A stretch of DNA of 64,000 nucleotides from Rivularia sp. MS3 (lineage in GTDB: Bacteria > Cyanobacteriota > Cyanobacteriia > Cyanobacteriales > Nostocaceae). Made by a program: the position numbers and the translations under genes. The stretch is taken from the NCBI GenBank assembly GCA_019192545.1, contig JAHCMI010000011.1:62001-126000 (forward strand), given 5' to 3'. The notes under the pieces are model-generated. The model was not told the origin of the DNA and did no database searches. It saw only the letters and a program-made list of their open reading frames with translations. Positions 54,817 to 63,591 of the stretch are shown piece by piece (the stretch's first letter is position 1; each line of letters opens with the position of its first letter).

Positions 54817-55020
54817 ATGCGTTATCTCCTAATTTTCACAATGTTAATCTCTATCCTGCTTTCAGGTTGTGAGCTTTTTACTCCCCATACCAGTGATGCA
54901 CTTTCTCAGACAAAGCAAGTGAAAGAACTCGAAAAGCAAACCCAGCAAATCGAAAAACAAACAGAAGCACTAGAAAGACTAGCAAAATCAACCGAAAAAA
55001 TTGCTAATCCTCAAAAATAA
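54817..55020 (+). CDS. Small lipoprotein with coiled-coil tail
   Basis: A 67-aa protein with a lipoprotein signal (about 1-18, lipobox 'LLSGC') followed by a heptad-rich helix 'LEKQTQQIEKQTEALERLAKSTEKI'. GAGGAAA precedes the ATG. The design resembles Lpp-like envelope lipoproteins. Role unknown. Confidence 0.75.
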   Translation: MRYLLIFTMLISILLSGCELFTPHTSDALSQTKQVKELEKQTQQIEKQTEALERLAKSTEKIANPQK

Positions 55021-55123
55021 TTAGTGTATCTGCTTTTATCAATTGATAATAACAACTAAAGTCAAGATGATGGTAATAAAAACTGAACCGCGCAGTCCCC
55101 CTGATGAAAACTAGATTTCACCA

Positions 55124-55942
55124 TTATGTATCATCTTGTTGCGATACAGCTTGGATTCGTCTATTGATTTCTGACCAGTTCACCACATTCCACCAATTAT
55201 TCAGATACTCAGCACGCTGGTTTTGATATCTAAGGTAGTATGCGTGTTCCCATACATCGTTACCCATAATTGGATACAAGCTGTCCATGATGGGGCTATC
55301 TTGATTAGGTGTAGTCACAATCTGGAGTTGATTTTGCGGATTACGCACCAACCAAACCCATCCACTACCAAACCGATCTCCACCTGCTTGATTAAACTGT
55401 TTTTTAAAGGCATCAAAACTACCAAAGGTTTGATTTATTTGTTGAGCTATTTCTCCTGTAGGTTCTCCACCACCATTGGGACTCATAATTTGCCAGAAAA
55501 TTGTGTGATTGAGATGACCCCCACCGTTGTTGCGTACTGTCTCCCGAATATCTTCTGGGACGCTGTTTAAGTCGCGTAACATCGCTTCTACACTTTTATT
55601 TTGCAGTTCGGGATATTTCTGTAATGCTGCGTTGAGATTTTTCACATATGCAGCATGATGTCTGTCGTGATGCAGTTTCATTGTTTCTGCATCAATAGCT
55701 TTTTCTAATGCATTTGCAGCGTAGGGTAATTCTGGTAGCCGTGCGGGGGAAGTAGTTAGTTCTCTGTCAGGATATGCTACAGCAAAAGATTGGGTACTAA
55801 AAGTTTTTTCTGTTACAGGTGTTGCTGTAGAAGTTGATGACTCATTTATTGATGCTGTTTGACAAGCAAATAACAGAGAAATTAAGAAAAATCCTGTGAG
55901 AAAAAGTATAGATTTTTGTCGCCAAGTTTTTTTTACAATCAT
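55124..55942 (-). CDS. sodA: Fe/Mn superoxide dismutase, membrane-anchored form
   Basis: The 272-aa protein has an N-terminal signal with lipobox-like 'LLFAC' (about 22-27) and a linker, then the SOD domain. Metal ligands are the His of 'HHDRHHAAY' (about 91-99), His in 'HLNHTIFW' (about 143-150), and Asp/His of 'NDVWEHAYY' (about 228-236). 'GGGEP' and 'GSGWVWLV' agree with the Mn type. The N-terminal anchor puts the enzyme outside the cytoplasmic membrane, as in known cyanobacterial membrane-bound Mn-SODs. It dismutates superoxide and fits the local set of stress genes. Confidence 0.92.
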   Translation of the reverse strand: MIVKKTWRQKSILFLTGFFLISLLFACQTASINESSTSTATPVTEKTFSTQSFAVAYPDRELTTSPARLPELPYAANALEKAIDAETMKLHHDRHHAAYVKNLNAALQKYPELQNKSVEAMLRDLNSVPEDIRETVRNNGGGHLNHTIFWQIMSPNGGGEPTGEIAQQINQTFGSFDAFKKQFNQAGGDRFGSGWVWLVRNPQNQLQIVTTPNQDSPIMDSLYPIMGNDVWEHAYYLRYQNQRAEYLNNWWNVVNWSEINRRIQAVSQQDDT

Positions 55943-55987
55943 AAATTTTTATCTAATTAGTTATTGCAAATGGAAGACTGATAGGTT

Positions 55988-56341
55988 CTAAGTAAATGGT
56001 ATTACGAAATTGAGAATGGAATTAACAATTGCTAAAGCAATAGAACCAATCGTAGCGCTCCAAAATCCGTATCTTAAGCGAAACCCAGGTACTATAGTCG
56101 CTGATAATCCAAATATGATTGAATTTAAAACAAAGAAGAACAAACCCAAAGTCAGGATAATGAATGGTAATGTAAAAAAGGTTAAAACGGGAAGCAAAAG
56201 TGCATTCAAAATTCCAAAAATTGTGGCAGTAATTAACGCTTTTCCAAAACTATCTATTTCTACTCCTATCGGTAGTTTAGAAATTATTAGAAAGCTGATA
56301 GCCGTTACTAACCAAGTAAGAATCAACCCAGCCATAAGCAA
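55988..56341 (-). CDS. YvlD-type membrane protein (phage holin 4-like family)
   Basis: The 117-aa protein has about four membrane segments (about 3-22, 30-52, 56-80, 90-115) with the family motif 'NALLLPVLTFFTLPFIILTLGLF' in part (about 40-62) and 'IVPGFRLRYGFWSA'. Despite the family name, these are ordinary bacterial membrane proteins of unknown function, found near stress genes, and no phage genes are nearby. It lies 45 bp upstream of the SOD gene on the same strand and may be co-transcribed. Confidence 0.82.
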   Translation of the reverse strand: MLMAGLILTWLVTAISFLIISKLPIGVEIDSFGKALITATIFGILNALLLPVLTFFTLPFIILTLGLFFFVLNSIIFGLSATIVPGFRLRYGFWSATIGSIALAIVNSILNFVIPFT

Positions 56342-56533
56342 GACTCCTTATCACTACCATTTCGATATTTTTAATATTAGTGATAAATGTGAAGAGGAAG
56401 TGACTGCTTTACATAACGTCATATTAAAGTATGAGTAAATTACGGGAACAGTACACAACGGTTGATGGAATATCGGTCTTTTCAATGGTTACAGCAAGCG
56501 AAAACTATTAAAATGATTTAAAAAACCTCGAAG

Positions 56534-57733
56534 ATGAATATCTTAGTATTTAATGCAGGTAGTGCTTCTCTTAAGTTTGAAATTATACGGGCTGATTCAC
56601 AAAATCCTGATTTGAAGCAATTGCACAAAGTAACTAGTGGCTCTATAGAACATATTGGAGCAGACACCGTTCTTTCACAGTTAGAAAATAAAGAAGTAAT
56701 TGATAAACAGCAAATTACTGCATCGGATTATAGTAACGCGACTCAACAAGCACTAAAGTGGCTTGATAAACAGGAAATTAATACAAAATTTGATGTTGTC
56801 GGACATCGAATAGTGCATGGAGCAAATCGCTTTAATGCCCCGGTATTAATTGATGATAAAGTTATTGAAGATATCAAAGCTCTCGAAGAACTTGCACCGC
56901 TACATAATGCAAATGCTGTAGATGTAATTCAAGCTACTCGTAACTTACTTGGTAAAGAAGTACCGATGGTAGCTGTTTTTGATACTGTGTTTCATAGTGA
57001 TATCCCTGATTTTGCTTACCTTTACGGAATTCCTTATGAATTATCCGAGCGCTATCAAATCAGACGTTATGGCTTTCACGGTATCTCTCATCAATATATG
57101 ACAACACGATACGCGCAGATAACTAATACCCCTGTTGAAGAAGTTGATATTATTACCCTGCATTTAGAAAGTGGTTGTTCTGCAACGGCAGTTAAAGCAG
57201 GAAAATCAATCGATACATCAATGGGTTTTACACCCCTTGAAGGATTGATGATGGGAAAACGTTCTGGCGATATTGACCCTGCACTTGTAAATTATCTTGC
57301 TAGTAAAGAAGGTGTTAAAGTCAGCGAAATAGAAGAATTATTCAATCATAAATCTGGGCTTTTGGGTGTTTCTGGGATGTCTCACGATACACGGGTGTTG
57401 ATGAAGCATTTTGACACCGATAAACGAGTACGTCTAGCAATGGAGGTTTTTTGTTACCGCATTCTTAAATATATTGGGGCTTATTTAGCTGCAATGGGTG
57501 GAGCTAAAGCAATTGTCTTTGGTGGTGGGATTGGGGAAAATACAGTTTACGTGCGTAATTATATTTGTTCTCGACTCAAATGGTGCGGATTGGTTCTCGA
57601 TTCCGAACGTAATCAACAAGTTATTGATTGTGAAGGGCAAATTAGTACTGATGATTCTGAGTTACACGCTTATGCAATACCTGTTGAGGAAGGATTGCAG
57701 ATTGCACAAGAAGCTGTTTTGACGATTTTATAA
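56534..57733 (+). CDS. ackA: Acetate kinase
   Basis: The 399-aa enzyme interconverts acetyl phosphate plus ADP and acetate plus ATP. Family motifs are 'LVFNAGSASLKFEI' at the N-terminus, 'VGHRIVHGANRF' (about 86-97), 'IRRYGFHGISHQYM' (about 175-188), 'FTPLEGLMMGKRSGDIDP' (about 231-248) and 'IVFGGGIGENTVYVR' (about 328-342). Length is normal. No phosphotransacetylase or phosphoketolase gene is adjacent. The next gene, a di-haem cytochrome, is on the same strand 120 bp on. Confidence 0.93.
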   Translation: MNILVFNAGSASLKFEIIRADSQNPDLKQLHKVTSGSIEHIGADTVLSQLENKEVIDKQQITASDYSNATQQALKWLDKQEINTKFDVVGHRIVHGANRFNAPVLIDDKVIEDIKALEELAPLHNANAVDVIQATRNLLGKEVPMVAVFDTVFHSDIPDFAYLYGIPYELSERYQIRRYGFHGISHQYMTTRYAQITNTPVEEVDIITLHLESGCSATAVKAGKSIDTSMGFTPLEGLMMGKRSGDIDPALVNYLASKEGVKVSEIEELFNHKSGLLGVSGMSHDTRVLMKHFDTDKRVRLAMEVFCYRILKYIGAYLAAMGGAKAIVFGGGIGENTVYVRNYICSRLKWCGLVLDSERNQQVIDCEGQISTDDSELHAYAIPVEEGLQIAQEAVLTIL

Positions 57734-57853
57734 ATATTACCTATTTAAGCTCAATCTATGTAATTAGATAGAACGGAAATTGCAAGGAAATAACTAGCAT
57801 CAACGTAAAGCTGGATGGACACGCATTTGTAAAGTGTAAAGCAGGAGAAAACC

Positions 57854-59869
57854 ATGCGATTGCGTACAACGCTCGTTCTCATCTGTTTGCTGGTTTTAGT
57901 TGGCTTTCTGGGTTTTCAATTAGAACTAACGTTGCCAGGAAGACCACCGAATATTAATAACACTTACACACCTTTGACACAATCTCCACCACAAGGAATT
58001 GGCTCTTACGATGTGCTAGGTTATTCTATTTCTAAGCTAGAAGCAGAAAAATTATTGCAAACAGAAACCGGACAGGAAATACTTTCTCCCGCTAATGGTG
58101 CGGTTGAAGTTACGGAAGAATTAATAGATTTAGGTCGCGATGCTTTCTATCGAGAAACTTTTGGTAACGAATATCTATTTACAGATGTAGTGGGTATTCT
58201 CGATGGTCCGATTAATTTACGCAGTATTGCTTCCTCAGTTTTAAATTTGAAAGGACAACCAACTACTAATTTACAAGTTCCTATAGACCAGGATATTACC
58301 GTTGGTAAACGAACTTTCAAAGCTGGTACGGTTGTAAATACTGGATTAGATGTATCTGGTGGTTCTCTATTTCCTTTGGGGTTAATTACTCACCTTGATA
58401 AAGGCAAAGTTCGGGTTGGAGTTACTTGTGCTTTGTGTCATGCAACAGTAAACGAACAAACTGGACGTGTTTTAGAAGGTGCAATTAACACAAATATAAA
58501 TTTGGGTTCGTTAATTGCGATGGCAAGTAATTCTGCTGCACTCTTTCGTCAAACAGATGTTAATCCAAACAAAATCCCACCAGGAGAGCATAGTTTCATC
58601 AATAACAAAGGAGAAACAGCAAAACTCCCCGACCAAAAAATTATGGAGGATGAAGTTGATGCTGCAATGCTTTCATGGGCACCCGGTAATTTTGTTTCTA
58701 ATGGAGACTTGGAGAATAATTCGGCGCAAATTCCTACTTCCTATACTCACGAAACTTTTCCCTATGCTTGGAGTGGTGTTGCTTCCATCGGTTGGTTCCA
58801 CGGACTAACGACATTGAATAATGCTGTATTTGGGTTAAATGCTGACCCTACAACTACAGCAGATGCAAGTGAATCAGTATTAGGAATCGACAAGGAAGTT
58901 TATTTAGGCACAATGCTGCAAAATGCATCTAGTCGAAAATTTCAATTACCAGAAGGTGCAAAACCATCAGAATTTTTTGATAAAGTAGACCCGACTCCGG
59001 GAGAACCCGGTATTAATAGCGTGATAAAAATGCCGGAATATCCCAAAGGTTCTTTGTTTATGCAAAATGGGTTAATGGCAAATACTCCCGGTTTACCAGT
59101 GGCAGCACAATTAAATGGAATGTCTGCATTTCAAAACACTTTAGCCCCACCTGCTCATGAAGCTGCTGATATTGACACCTTGAAACGAGGTGCTGCTATT
59201 TTCCAAAAGGCTAATTGTGCCCAATGTCACAGCGGGCGTTATTTTACCAATCATAAAGTAATTCCAGTCAAAGAAATTGCAACTCAACCCAAACGGGCAC
59301 CAGCTTCGCGTAAATTTGCCCAGGAGTTTGTACCACCAGATACTTATCCTCCGAATGTGCCCATACCTTTATTTGCTAATCCACCTGTATTATCAGTACC
59401 AACTGACATCACCCCACAGAAAGATATTGAGCTTTCCTACGCTTTGAGCGACCCAAATGGTGGTTACAAAGTACAGAATTTAATCGGACTATATCTAAGC
59501 GCTCCTTATCTTCATGATGGTGGTGTGGCTGCAAGTGCTGATTCTATCAAACAAGATGACACCGGACGTTTTACTATTGCGATAAAAGATGAGTTAGGAA
59601 TGGCTGGTACTTTGATGCGTGGTATTGCACCCAACCCAGAAAATAGTTTACGAGTACTACTTGACCGGAAATTGCGAAAAGCTGTAGTTGCAGCAAACCG
59701 AAACAATCCCGATCTTCAACGGTCAAATGTAGACGGTAGCGGACATGAATATTGGGTTGATAAAAAAGCTGGTTATAGCACTCAAGACCAAACCGACTTA
59801 ATTAAATTCTTGCTGTCAATAGACGATGTACCAAGAGTTTTACCAGAAACATCAATCGCGCACCGATAA
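57854..59869 (+). CDS. Exported di-haem c-type cytochrome
   Basis: The 671-aa protein has an N-terminal membrane/signal segment (about 5-24) and two haem-binding motifs, Cys-Ala-Leu-Cys-His (about 192) and Cys-Ala-Gln-Cys-His (about 455). The spacing and size recall di-haem cytochrome c peroxidase/MauG- and RoxA-type enzymes, but no diagnostic Trp or axial residue can be assigned by eye. Both haems would sit outside the cytoplasm. AGGAG precedes the ATG. It is followed by an Nramp-like transporter 56 bp on. Oxidase, peroxidase or electron-transfer roles are all possible. Confidence 0.75.
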   Translation: MRLRTTLVLICLLVLVGFLGFQLELTLPGRPPNINNTYTPLTQSPPQGIGSYDVLGYSISKLEAEKLLQTETGQEILSPANGAVEVTEELIDLGRDAFYRETFGNEYLFTDVVGILDGPINLRSIASSVLNLKGQPTTNLQVPIDQDITVGKRTFKAGTVVNTGLDVSGGSLFPLGLITHLDKGKVRVGVTCALCHATVNEQTGRVLEGAINTNINLGSLIAMASNSAALFRQTDVNPNKIPPGEHSFINNKGETAKLPDQKIMEDEVDAAMLSWAPGNFVSNGDLENNSAQIPTSYTHETFPYAWSGVASIGWFHGLTTLNNAVFGLNADPTTTADASESVLGIDKEVYLGTMLQNASSRKFQLPEGAKPSEFFDKVDPTPGEPGINSVIKMPEYPKGSLFMQNGLMANTPGLPVAAQLNGMSAFQNTLAPPAHEAADIDTLKRGAAIFQKANCAQCHSGRYFTNHKVIPVKEIATQPKRAPASRKFAQEFVPPDTYPPNVPIPLFANPPVLSVPTDITPQKDIELSYALSDPNGGYKVQNLIGLYLSAPYLHDGGVAASADSIKQDDTGRFTIAIKDELGMAGTLMRGIAPNPENSLRVLLDRKLRKAVVAANRNNPDLQRSNVDGSGHEYWVDKKAGYSTQDQTDLIKFLLSIDDVPRVLPETSIAHR

Positions 59870-59925
59870 AGCAAGTACTTATTGTCAAGTTTTTGAAGAG
59901 TAATAGCAAACTTTTAATAGCCTTT

Positions 59926-61344
59926 ATGAATCAAGACAATTCACCAGCGCACAAACAAACCAATCAGGTAGAGCGCAATATTGAAGGAATACATAAACCG
60001 CCAAAGAACTGGCGACAACGCTTAAGCTGGTTGGGTCCAGGAATAACTTGGATGGCAGCAGGTGCAGGAGGAGCAGGTGAATTGCTGTTCCCACCCCGCG
60101 TCGGCTCACTCTACGGATATGCTTTCTTCTGGGCGATTGTTGCCGCTGTTGCCCTCAAATGGTTCATTAACCATGAAATCGGTCGCTTTTCTACTTGTAC
60201 CGGAGATACGCTGCTTGATGGATTCAAAAAAGTTCCCAGACCGAAAAATTGGGCAGTTTGGCTCATCGTCTTGCCGCAATTATTTGTCGCAGTTGGTGCA
60301 ATTGCTGGATTATCGGGGTCAGCCGCTACCGCACTTATTCTGGTTTTTCCTGGCGATAACCGTCTTTGGATGACAGTAATCCTGCTGACAACAATGGTTT
60401 TTCTTCTATGGGGAAAGTACAAAAAGCTCGAACAAGTAGCTTCATTTTTAGCAATTGCTTTAGCATTGGCAGCAATCGTAACAGCTATTACTGTCTTTCC
60501 TAATATTAGTGCCTTAGCTGCGGGACTCGTTCCCCAGCTACCAGCCAATACAAATTATGCGGAGATTGTACCTTGGCTGAGTTTTGTTCTGGCGGGTGCA
60601 GCAGGGATGACGTGGTATTCTTACTGGATTGCAGAAAAGGGTTATGGTGCAGCAGAATATGCTCGCGAGATTGGTGAGGCTGTGAATCCACGCGAGATGA
60701 GTACTCAGGAGCGCCAAGGTTTGCGCGGTTGGCTGTCGATAATGACATTAGACTTAACTCTAGGTGTCATCGGCGGACTACTGATTGTTATGGCTTTTCT
60801 GATTTTAGGTACTGAATTATTACGACCCCAAGGACTTGTACCAGCAGAAAATCGCGTTGCCGAGGTGCTGGGTAGTCTACTAGGTGATGTCTGGGGACCT
60901 ATTGGTTATTGGTTTATGATTGTGGCAGTGTTTACGGGTTTCTGGCAAACTGTACTTACAAATCAAGATGGTTGGGCGCGGTTATTTGCGGATGGAACGA
61001 ATATTATCTTGCAGCCATTCAATTTGCACAATCGATGGACGAATGAAGAATTTCTACGAAAGGCTTATATCGTAGGGTTATTGACAGTCGTACCTATCGC
61101 ACTTTACTGGATTGTCGGAGAACCAGTAGGACTACTTCAAATTACTGGAATTATCGAAGCAGCCCATATTCCCTTTATTGCCTGGTTAACCTTATATATC
61201 AACTATCGCCGACTGCCGAATGGTTTGCGACCATCTAAGTTTAATCTAACTGCAACTGCTATAGCGGGACTCTTCTTTGCTGTATTTGCTATAACTTATT
61301 TTTTACAATTGATTGGTATCCTTGGCGGTGATTCTAGTAGTTGA
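59926..61344 (+). CDS. Nramp-related membrane transporter
   Basis: About 472 aa from the ATG at 59926 (an upstream TTG frame exists). Roughly 11 membrane segments follow a polar N-terminus. The first segment reads 'WLGPGITWMAAGAGGAGELLFPPRVGS', which aligns with the Nramp helix 1 but lacks the metal-binding DPGN motif. 'MTWYSYWIAEKGYG' takes the place of the helix 6 region. It therefore belongs to a divergent Nramp-like branch, and Mn/Fe transport cannot be assumed. It may be co-transcribed with the cytochrome gene. Confidence 0.75.
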   Translation: MNQDNSPAHKQTNQVERNIEGIHKPPKNWRQRLSWLGPGITWMAAGAGGAGELLFPPRVGSLYGYAFFWAIVAAVALKWFINHEIGRFSTCTGDTLLDGFKKVPRPKNWAVWLIVLPQLFVAVGAIAGLSGSAATALILVFPGDNRLWMTVILLTTMVFLLWGKYKKLEQVASFLAIALALAAIVTAITVFPNISALAAGLVPQLPANTNYAEIVPWLSFVLAGAAGMTWYSYWIAEKGYGAAEYAREIGEAVNPREMSTQERQGLRGWLSIMTLDLTLGVIGGLLIVMAFLILGTELLRPQGLVPAENRVAEVLGSLLGDVWGPIGYWFMIVAVFTGFWQTVLTNQDGWARLFADGTNIILQPFNLHNRWTNEEFLRKAYIVGLLTVVPIALYWIVGEPVGLLQITGIIEAAHIPFIAWLTLYINYRRLPNGLRPSKFNLTATAIAGLFFAVFAITYFLQLIGILGGDSSS

Positions 61345-61400
61345 ATCATCAACAATTGACATTAGCTTGTTTGCAGTAGTGGCTTTGATTGTAGGTAAAT

Positions 61401-61934
61401 TTAGTTAACGCCTACAGCAGTTTTTCCAGATATCTGACCATCTGCTTGTAAAGATTCTCCTTCAATAAAGGAGCGTAACATCCAAGCCATTTCTTCATGT
61501 TCTTCCATTAATCCGGTAAGGAAATCAGCTGTTCCTTCATCATGGAAGTCCGAGCTACACTTATCAATATGCTCGCGCAAATTACGGATAACTTGTTCGT
61601 GGTCATTTACTAAACTAGCTACCATTTGAGTTGCTAAAGGTAGTTTTTCAGAACTTTCTTTTAAAGATGTTAGTTTGAGAAATCCTCCCATAGTACTTAC
61701 AGGGAAAGAACCTAAAGCACGAACCCGCTCGGCAATAGAGTCAATGTTCATTGTTAAGGTTTGATAATGTTCTTCCCAAAGTTCGTGCAGAGTGCGGAAC
61801 TGAGGTCCAATAACATCCCAGTGATACTTCTTGGTTTTAACTAATAGTAAGTAAGCATCTGCTAAATCATTGTTTAAGAGTTCACAAACGCCTTTACGCT
61901 GTTCCTCTGTTAAACCAATATTAATGCTACGCAT
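61401..61934 (-). CDS. dps: Dps-family ferritin-like protein, copy 2
   Basis: A 177-aa paralogue of the protein at 35575-36108, same length and colinear, with about 20 differences by my count, most at the C-terminus and in the 99-110 region. The ferroxidase residues are unchanged. It has one extra Cys (about 126). It lies 26 kb away in the opposite orientation. Two Dps proteins may assemble separately or together and protect DNA in different stresses. Confidence 0.92.
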   Translation of the reverse strand: MRSINIGLTEEQRKGVCELLNNDLADAYLLLVKTKKYHWDVIGPQFRTLHELWEEHYQTLTMNIDSIAERVRALGSFPVSTMGGFLKLTSLKESSEKLPLATQMVASLVNDHEQVIRNLREHIDKCSSDFHDEGTADFLTGLMEEHEEMAWMLRSFIEGESLQADGQISGKTAVGVN

Positions 61935-62385
61935 AATTATTTTTTCTCTTTTTCAACTCTTTCTCGATTTGAACATATTAAGTTTGTTGAAAAATCAGTC
62001 GCAGGTGAGAATGTAATTTCTTTGAGCTTAATTTGAGCTTAAGGATATCAGAATAAGTTTCTATCTTGAGACATAGTAGCTTCGATATCTCTGCACGTAT
62101 ACTCTGTTAATAGATGGAATAGTCTTTTAAATTAAGTAACCTACAGGTAAGTAACTTTCTACTTTTAGTGGTTTTGAAAAAGCAAGGAATTTTAAATACT
62201 TTCAAATATGAATTTAGAAATAATAGTCAAACATCTATCCCTAGTTTAATTATAAAAAAATAGATTAAGCCTTTTTTATCTGTCTTAGGAATGACGAATA
62301 GCTTCATGTGAAATAGATAGGCTACTACAAACAGACAAAAGTTCTTAGACTGAAACAAATTAGATACAAAGCACAGGAGGATAAT
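61935..62385. other. Divergent intergenic region
   Basis: About 450 bp between the dps gene and the small DUF-type gene. AT-rich, with several poly-T tracts. No gene, repeat or clear operator is visible beyond the AGGAGG ribosome site at its right end. Confidence 0.5.
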
Positions 62386-62622
62386 ATGGTTCAACAAATG
62401 AAAAGAGACTGCAATACGGGAACAGCTAACGAACACTACGATTTGATTAGCGTCATCTATCACTCACTACAAAGTGCTTCCGTATGCAATATGTACATCC
62501 AAGATGCGAATAATTCTGGCGACCGCGAATTGATGGAGTTCTTTCAACAGGTCAAAGAGCAAAACTGTCAGCAAGCAGAGCAAGCGAAAAAATTGATGGC
62601 ACAACGGATGGGTCAGCAATAA
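62386..62622 (+). CDS. Small conserved helical protein
   Basis: A 78-aa protein with a strong AGGAGG site 7 bp before the ATG. It is helical, with 'EHYDLISVIYHSLQSASVCNMYIQDANNSGD' and a Gln-rich tail; pattern and length resemble small ferritin-like stress proteins found beside dps, but the family is not certain. It lies divergent from dps copy 2. No membrane segment. Confidence 0.65.
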   Translation: MVQQMKRDCNTGTANEHYDLISVIYHSLQSASVCNMYIQDANNSGDRELMEFFQQVKEQNCQQAEQAKKLMAQRMGQQ

Positions 62623-62768
62623 GCTATCTATCTAAATACGTAAGTTCCGAATTCGGAGTTTGGTGGGGCACATAAATACTTAGGGAAATCTTAAGTGAGT
62701 ATTTCTTTAGATGATGCCCCACAAGTATCTGTAACTATTTAAGGCGGGAAGTAAGTATAATTCGTAAT

Positions 62769-62813
62769 ATGTCCCTCCGGGACACGCTACGCTAACGTAA
62801 TTCGTAATTCGTA
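62769..62813. repeat. Cyanobacterial palindrome-rich repeat and ATTCGTA tandem repeats
   Basis: GTCCCTCCGGGAC (palindromic, about 62770-62782) followed by ACGCTACGCTAACG and tandem TAATTCGTAATTCGTAA. Similar sequence (CCGGAGGG ... GCGCAGCGTGTCCC) occurs near 6410-6440, so this is a dispersed genomic repeat. Confidence 0.55.
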
Positions 62814-62832
62814 AGAGAAAAATAGAAGTTAA

Positions 62833-62848
62833 TCGCTCAATTGAGCGA
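62833..62848. promoter_or_regulatory. Perfect palindrome upstream of the phosphoribosyltransferase gene
   Basis: TCGCTCAATTGAGCGA is a 16-bp perfect palindrome ending 18 bp before the ATG. It could be a dimeric repressor operator or a small RNA hairpin in the leader. Confidence 0.4.
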
Positions 62849-62866
62849 ATTTTGTATTATATAAAA

Positions 62867-63535
62867 ATGTTATACCGAAATCGAACTGAAGCTGGGCAAA
62901 GGTTAGCGCAGAAATTAAAAGATTATGCTAACCGTCCAGATGTTTTGGTGCTGGGTTTGCCTCGCGGTGGCGTTCCGGTAGCTTTTGAAGTCGCTAAATT
63001 GCTCAATGCGCCACTAGATGTTTTTTTGGTACGTAAACTAGGCGTTCCCGGTCATGAAGAATTAGCTATGGGAGCAATCGCTAGTGGTGGTATTCGCATT
63101 CTTAATGAGGAAGTGGTAAAAGATTTACACTTATCGTACAAAGTAATTGATAAGGTTACGAAGAGCGAGCAAGAAGAGATGAAACGCCGCGAAGGCGCTT
63201 ACCGAGACAATCGCTCTCCTTTGGATTTAAGCAATCGCACCATAATTTTAGTAGATGACGGTTTGGCAACTGGTGCGACCATGCGCGTTGCTGCCGTAGC
63301 CATCAGACAGCAGCAGCCCAAACAAATTATTGCTGCCGTACCAGTATCTGCTCCGGAAATCTGCAATGAGTTCCGAGTCGAGGTAGACGAAATCATTTGT
63401 GCCCAAACGCCAAAACCCTTTGTTGCGGTTGGTGTTTGGTATGAAAAATTTTCGCAAACCACTGATGCACAAGTACAGGATTTACTCAAACGGGCTGCTG
63501 AAAGAGAAGTTATTGCTTTGCGTTCGGCAAGCTAA
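62867..63535 (+). CDS. PRPP-binding phosphoribosyltransferase-family protein
   Basis: A 222-aa protein from the ATG at 62867; an upstream TTG frame is less likely. The PRPP loop is 'TIILVDDGLATGATMRVA' (about 124-141). N-terminal 'VLGLPRGGVPVAFEVAKLL' (about 28-46) and 'VRKLGVPGHEELAMGAI' (about 55-71) are typical of the stand-alone PRTase group found with dps and other stress genes. The base substrate is unknown. A palindrome lies just before the gene. Confidence 0.85.
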   Translation: MLYRNRTEAGQRLAQKLKDYANRPDVLVLGLPRGGVPVAFEVAKLLNAPLDVFLVRKLGVPGHEELAMGAIASGGIRILNEEVVKDLHLSYKVIDKVTKSEQEEMKRREGAYRDNRSPLDLSNRTIILVDDGLATGATMRVAAVAIRQQQPKQIIAAVPVSAPEICNEFRVEVDEIICAQTPKPFVAVGVWYEKFSQTTDAQVQDLLKRAAEREVIALRSAS

Positions 63536-63591
63536 TTTTTACTTATTTAACCCGAACTCGTAGGAAACAAAAACAGGAAATTCTACCCATT

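Noticed and set aside
55988-56341. Prophage holin
   Set aside because: The family is YvlD-like and widespread in bacteria; no phage genes lie nearby.
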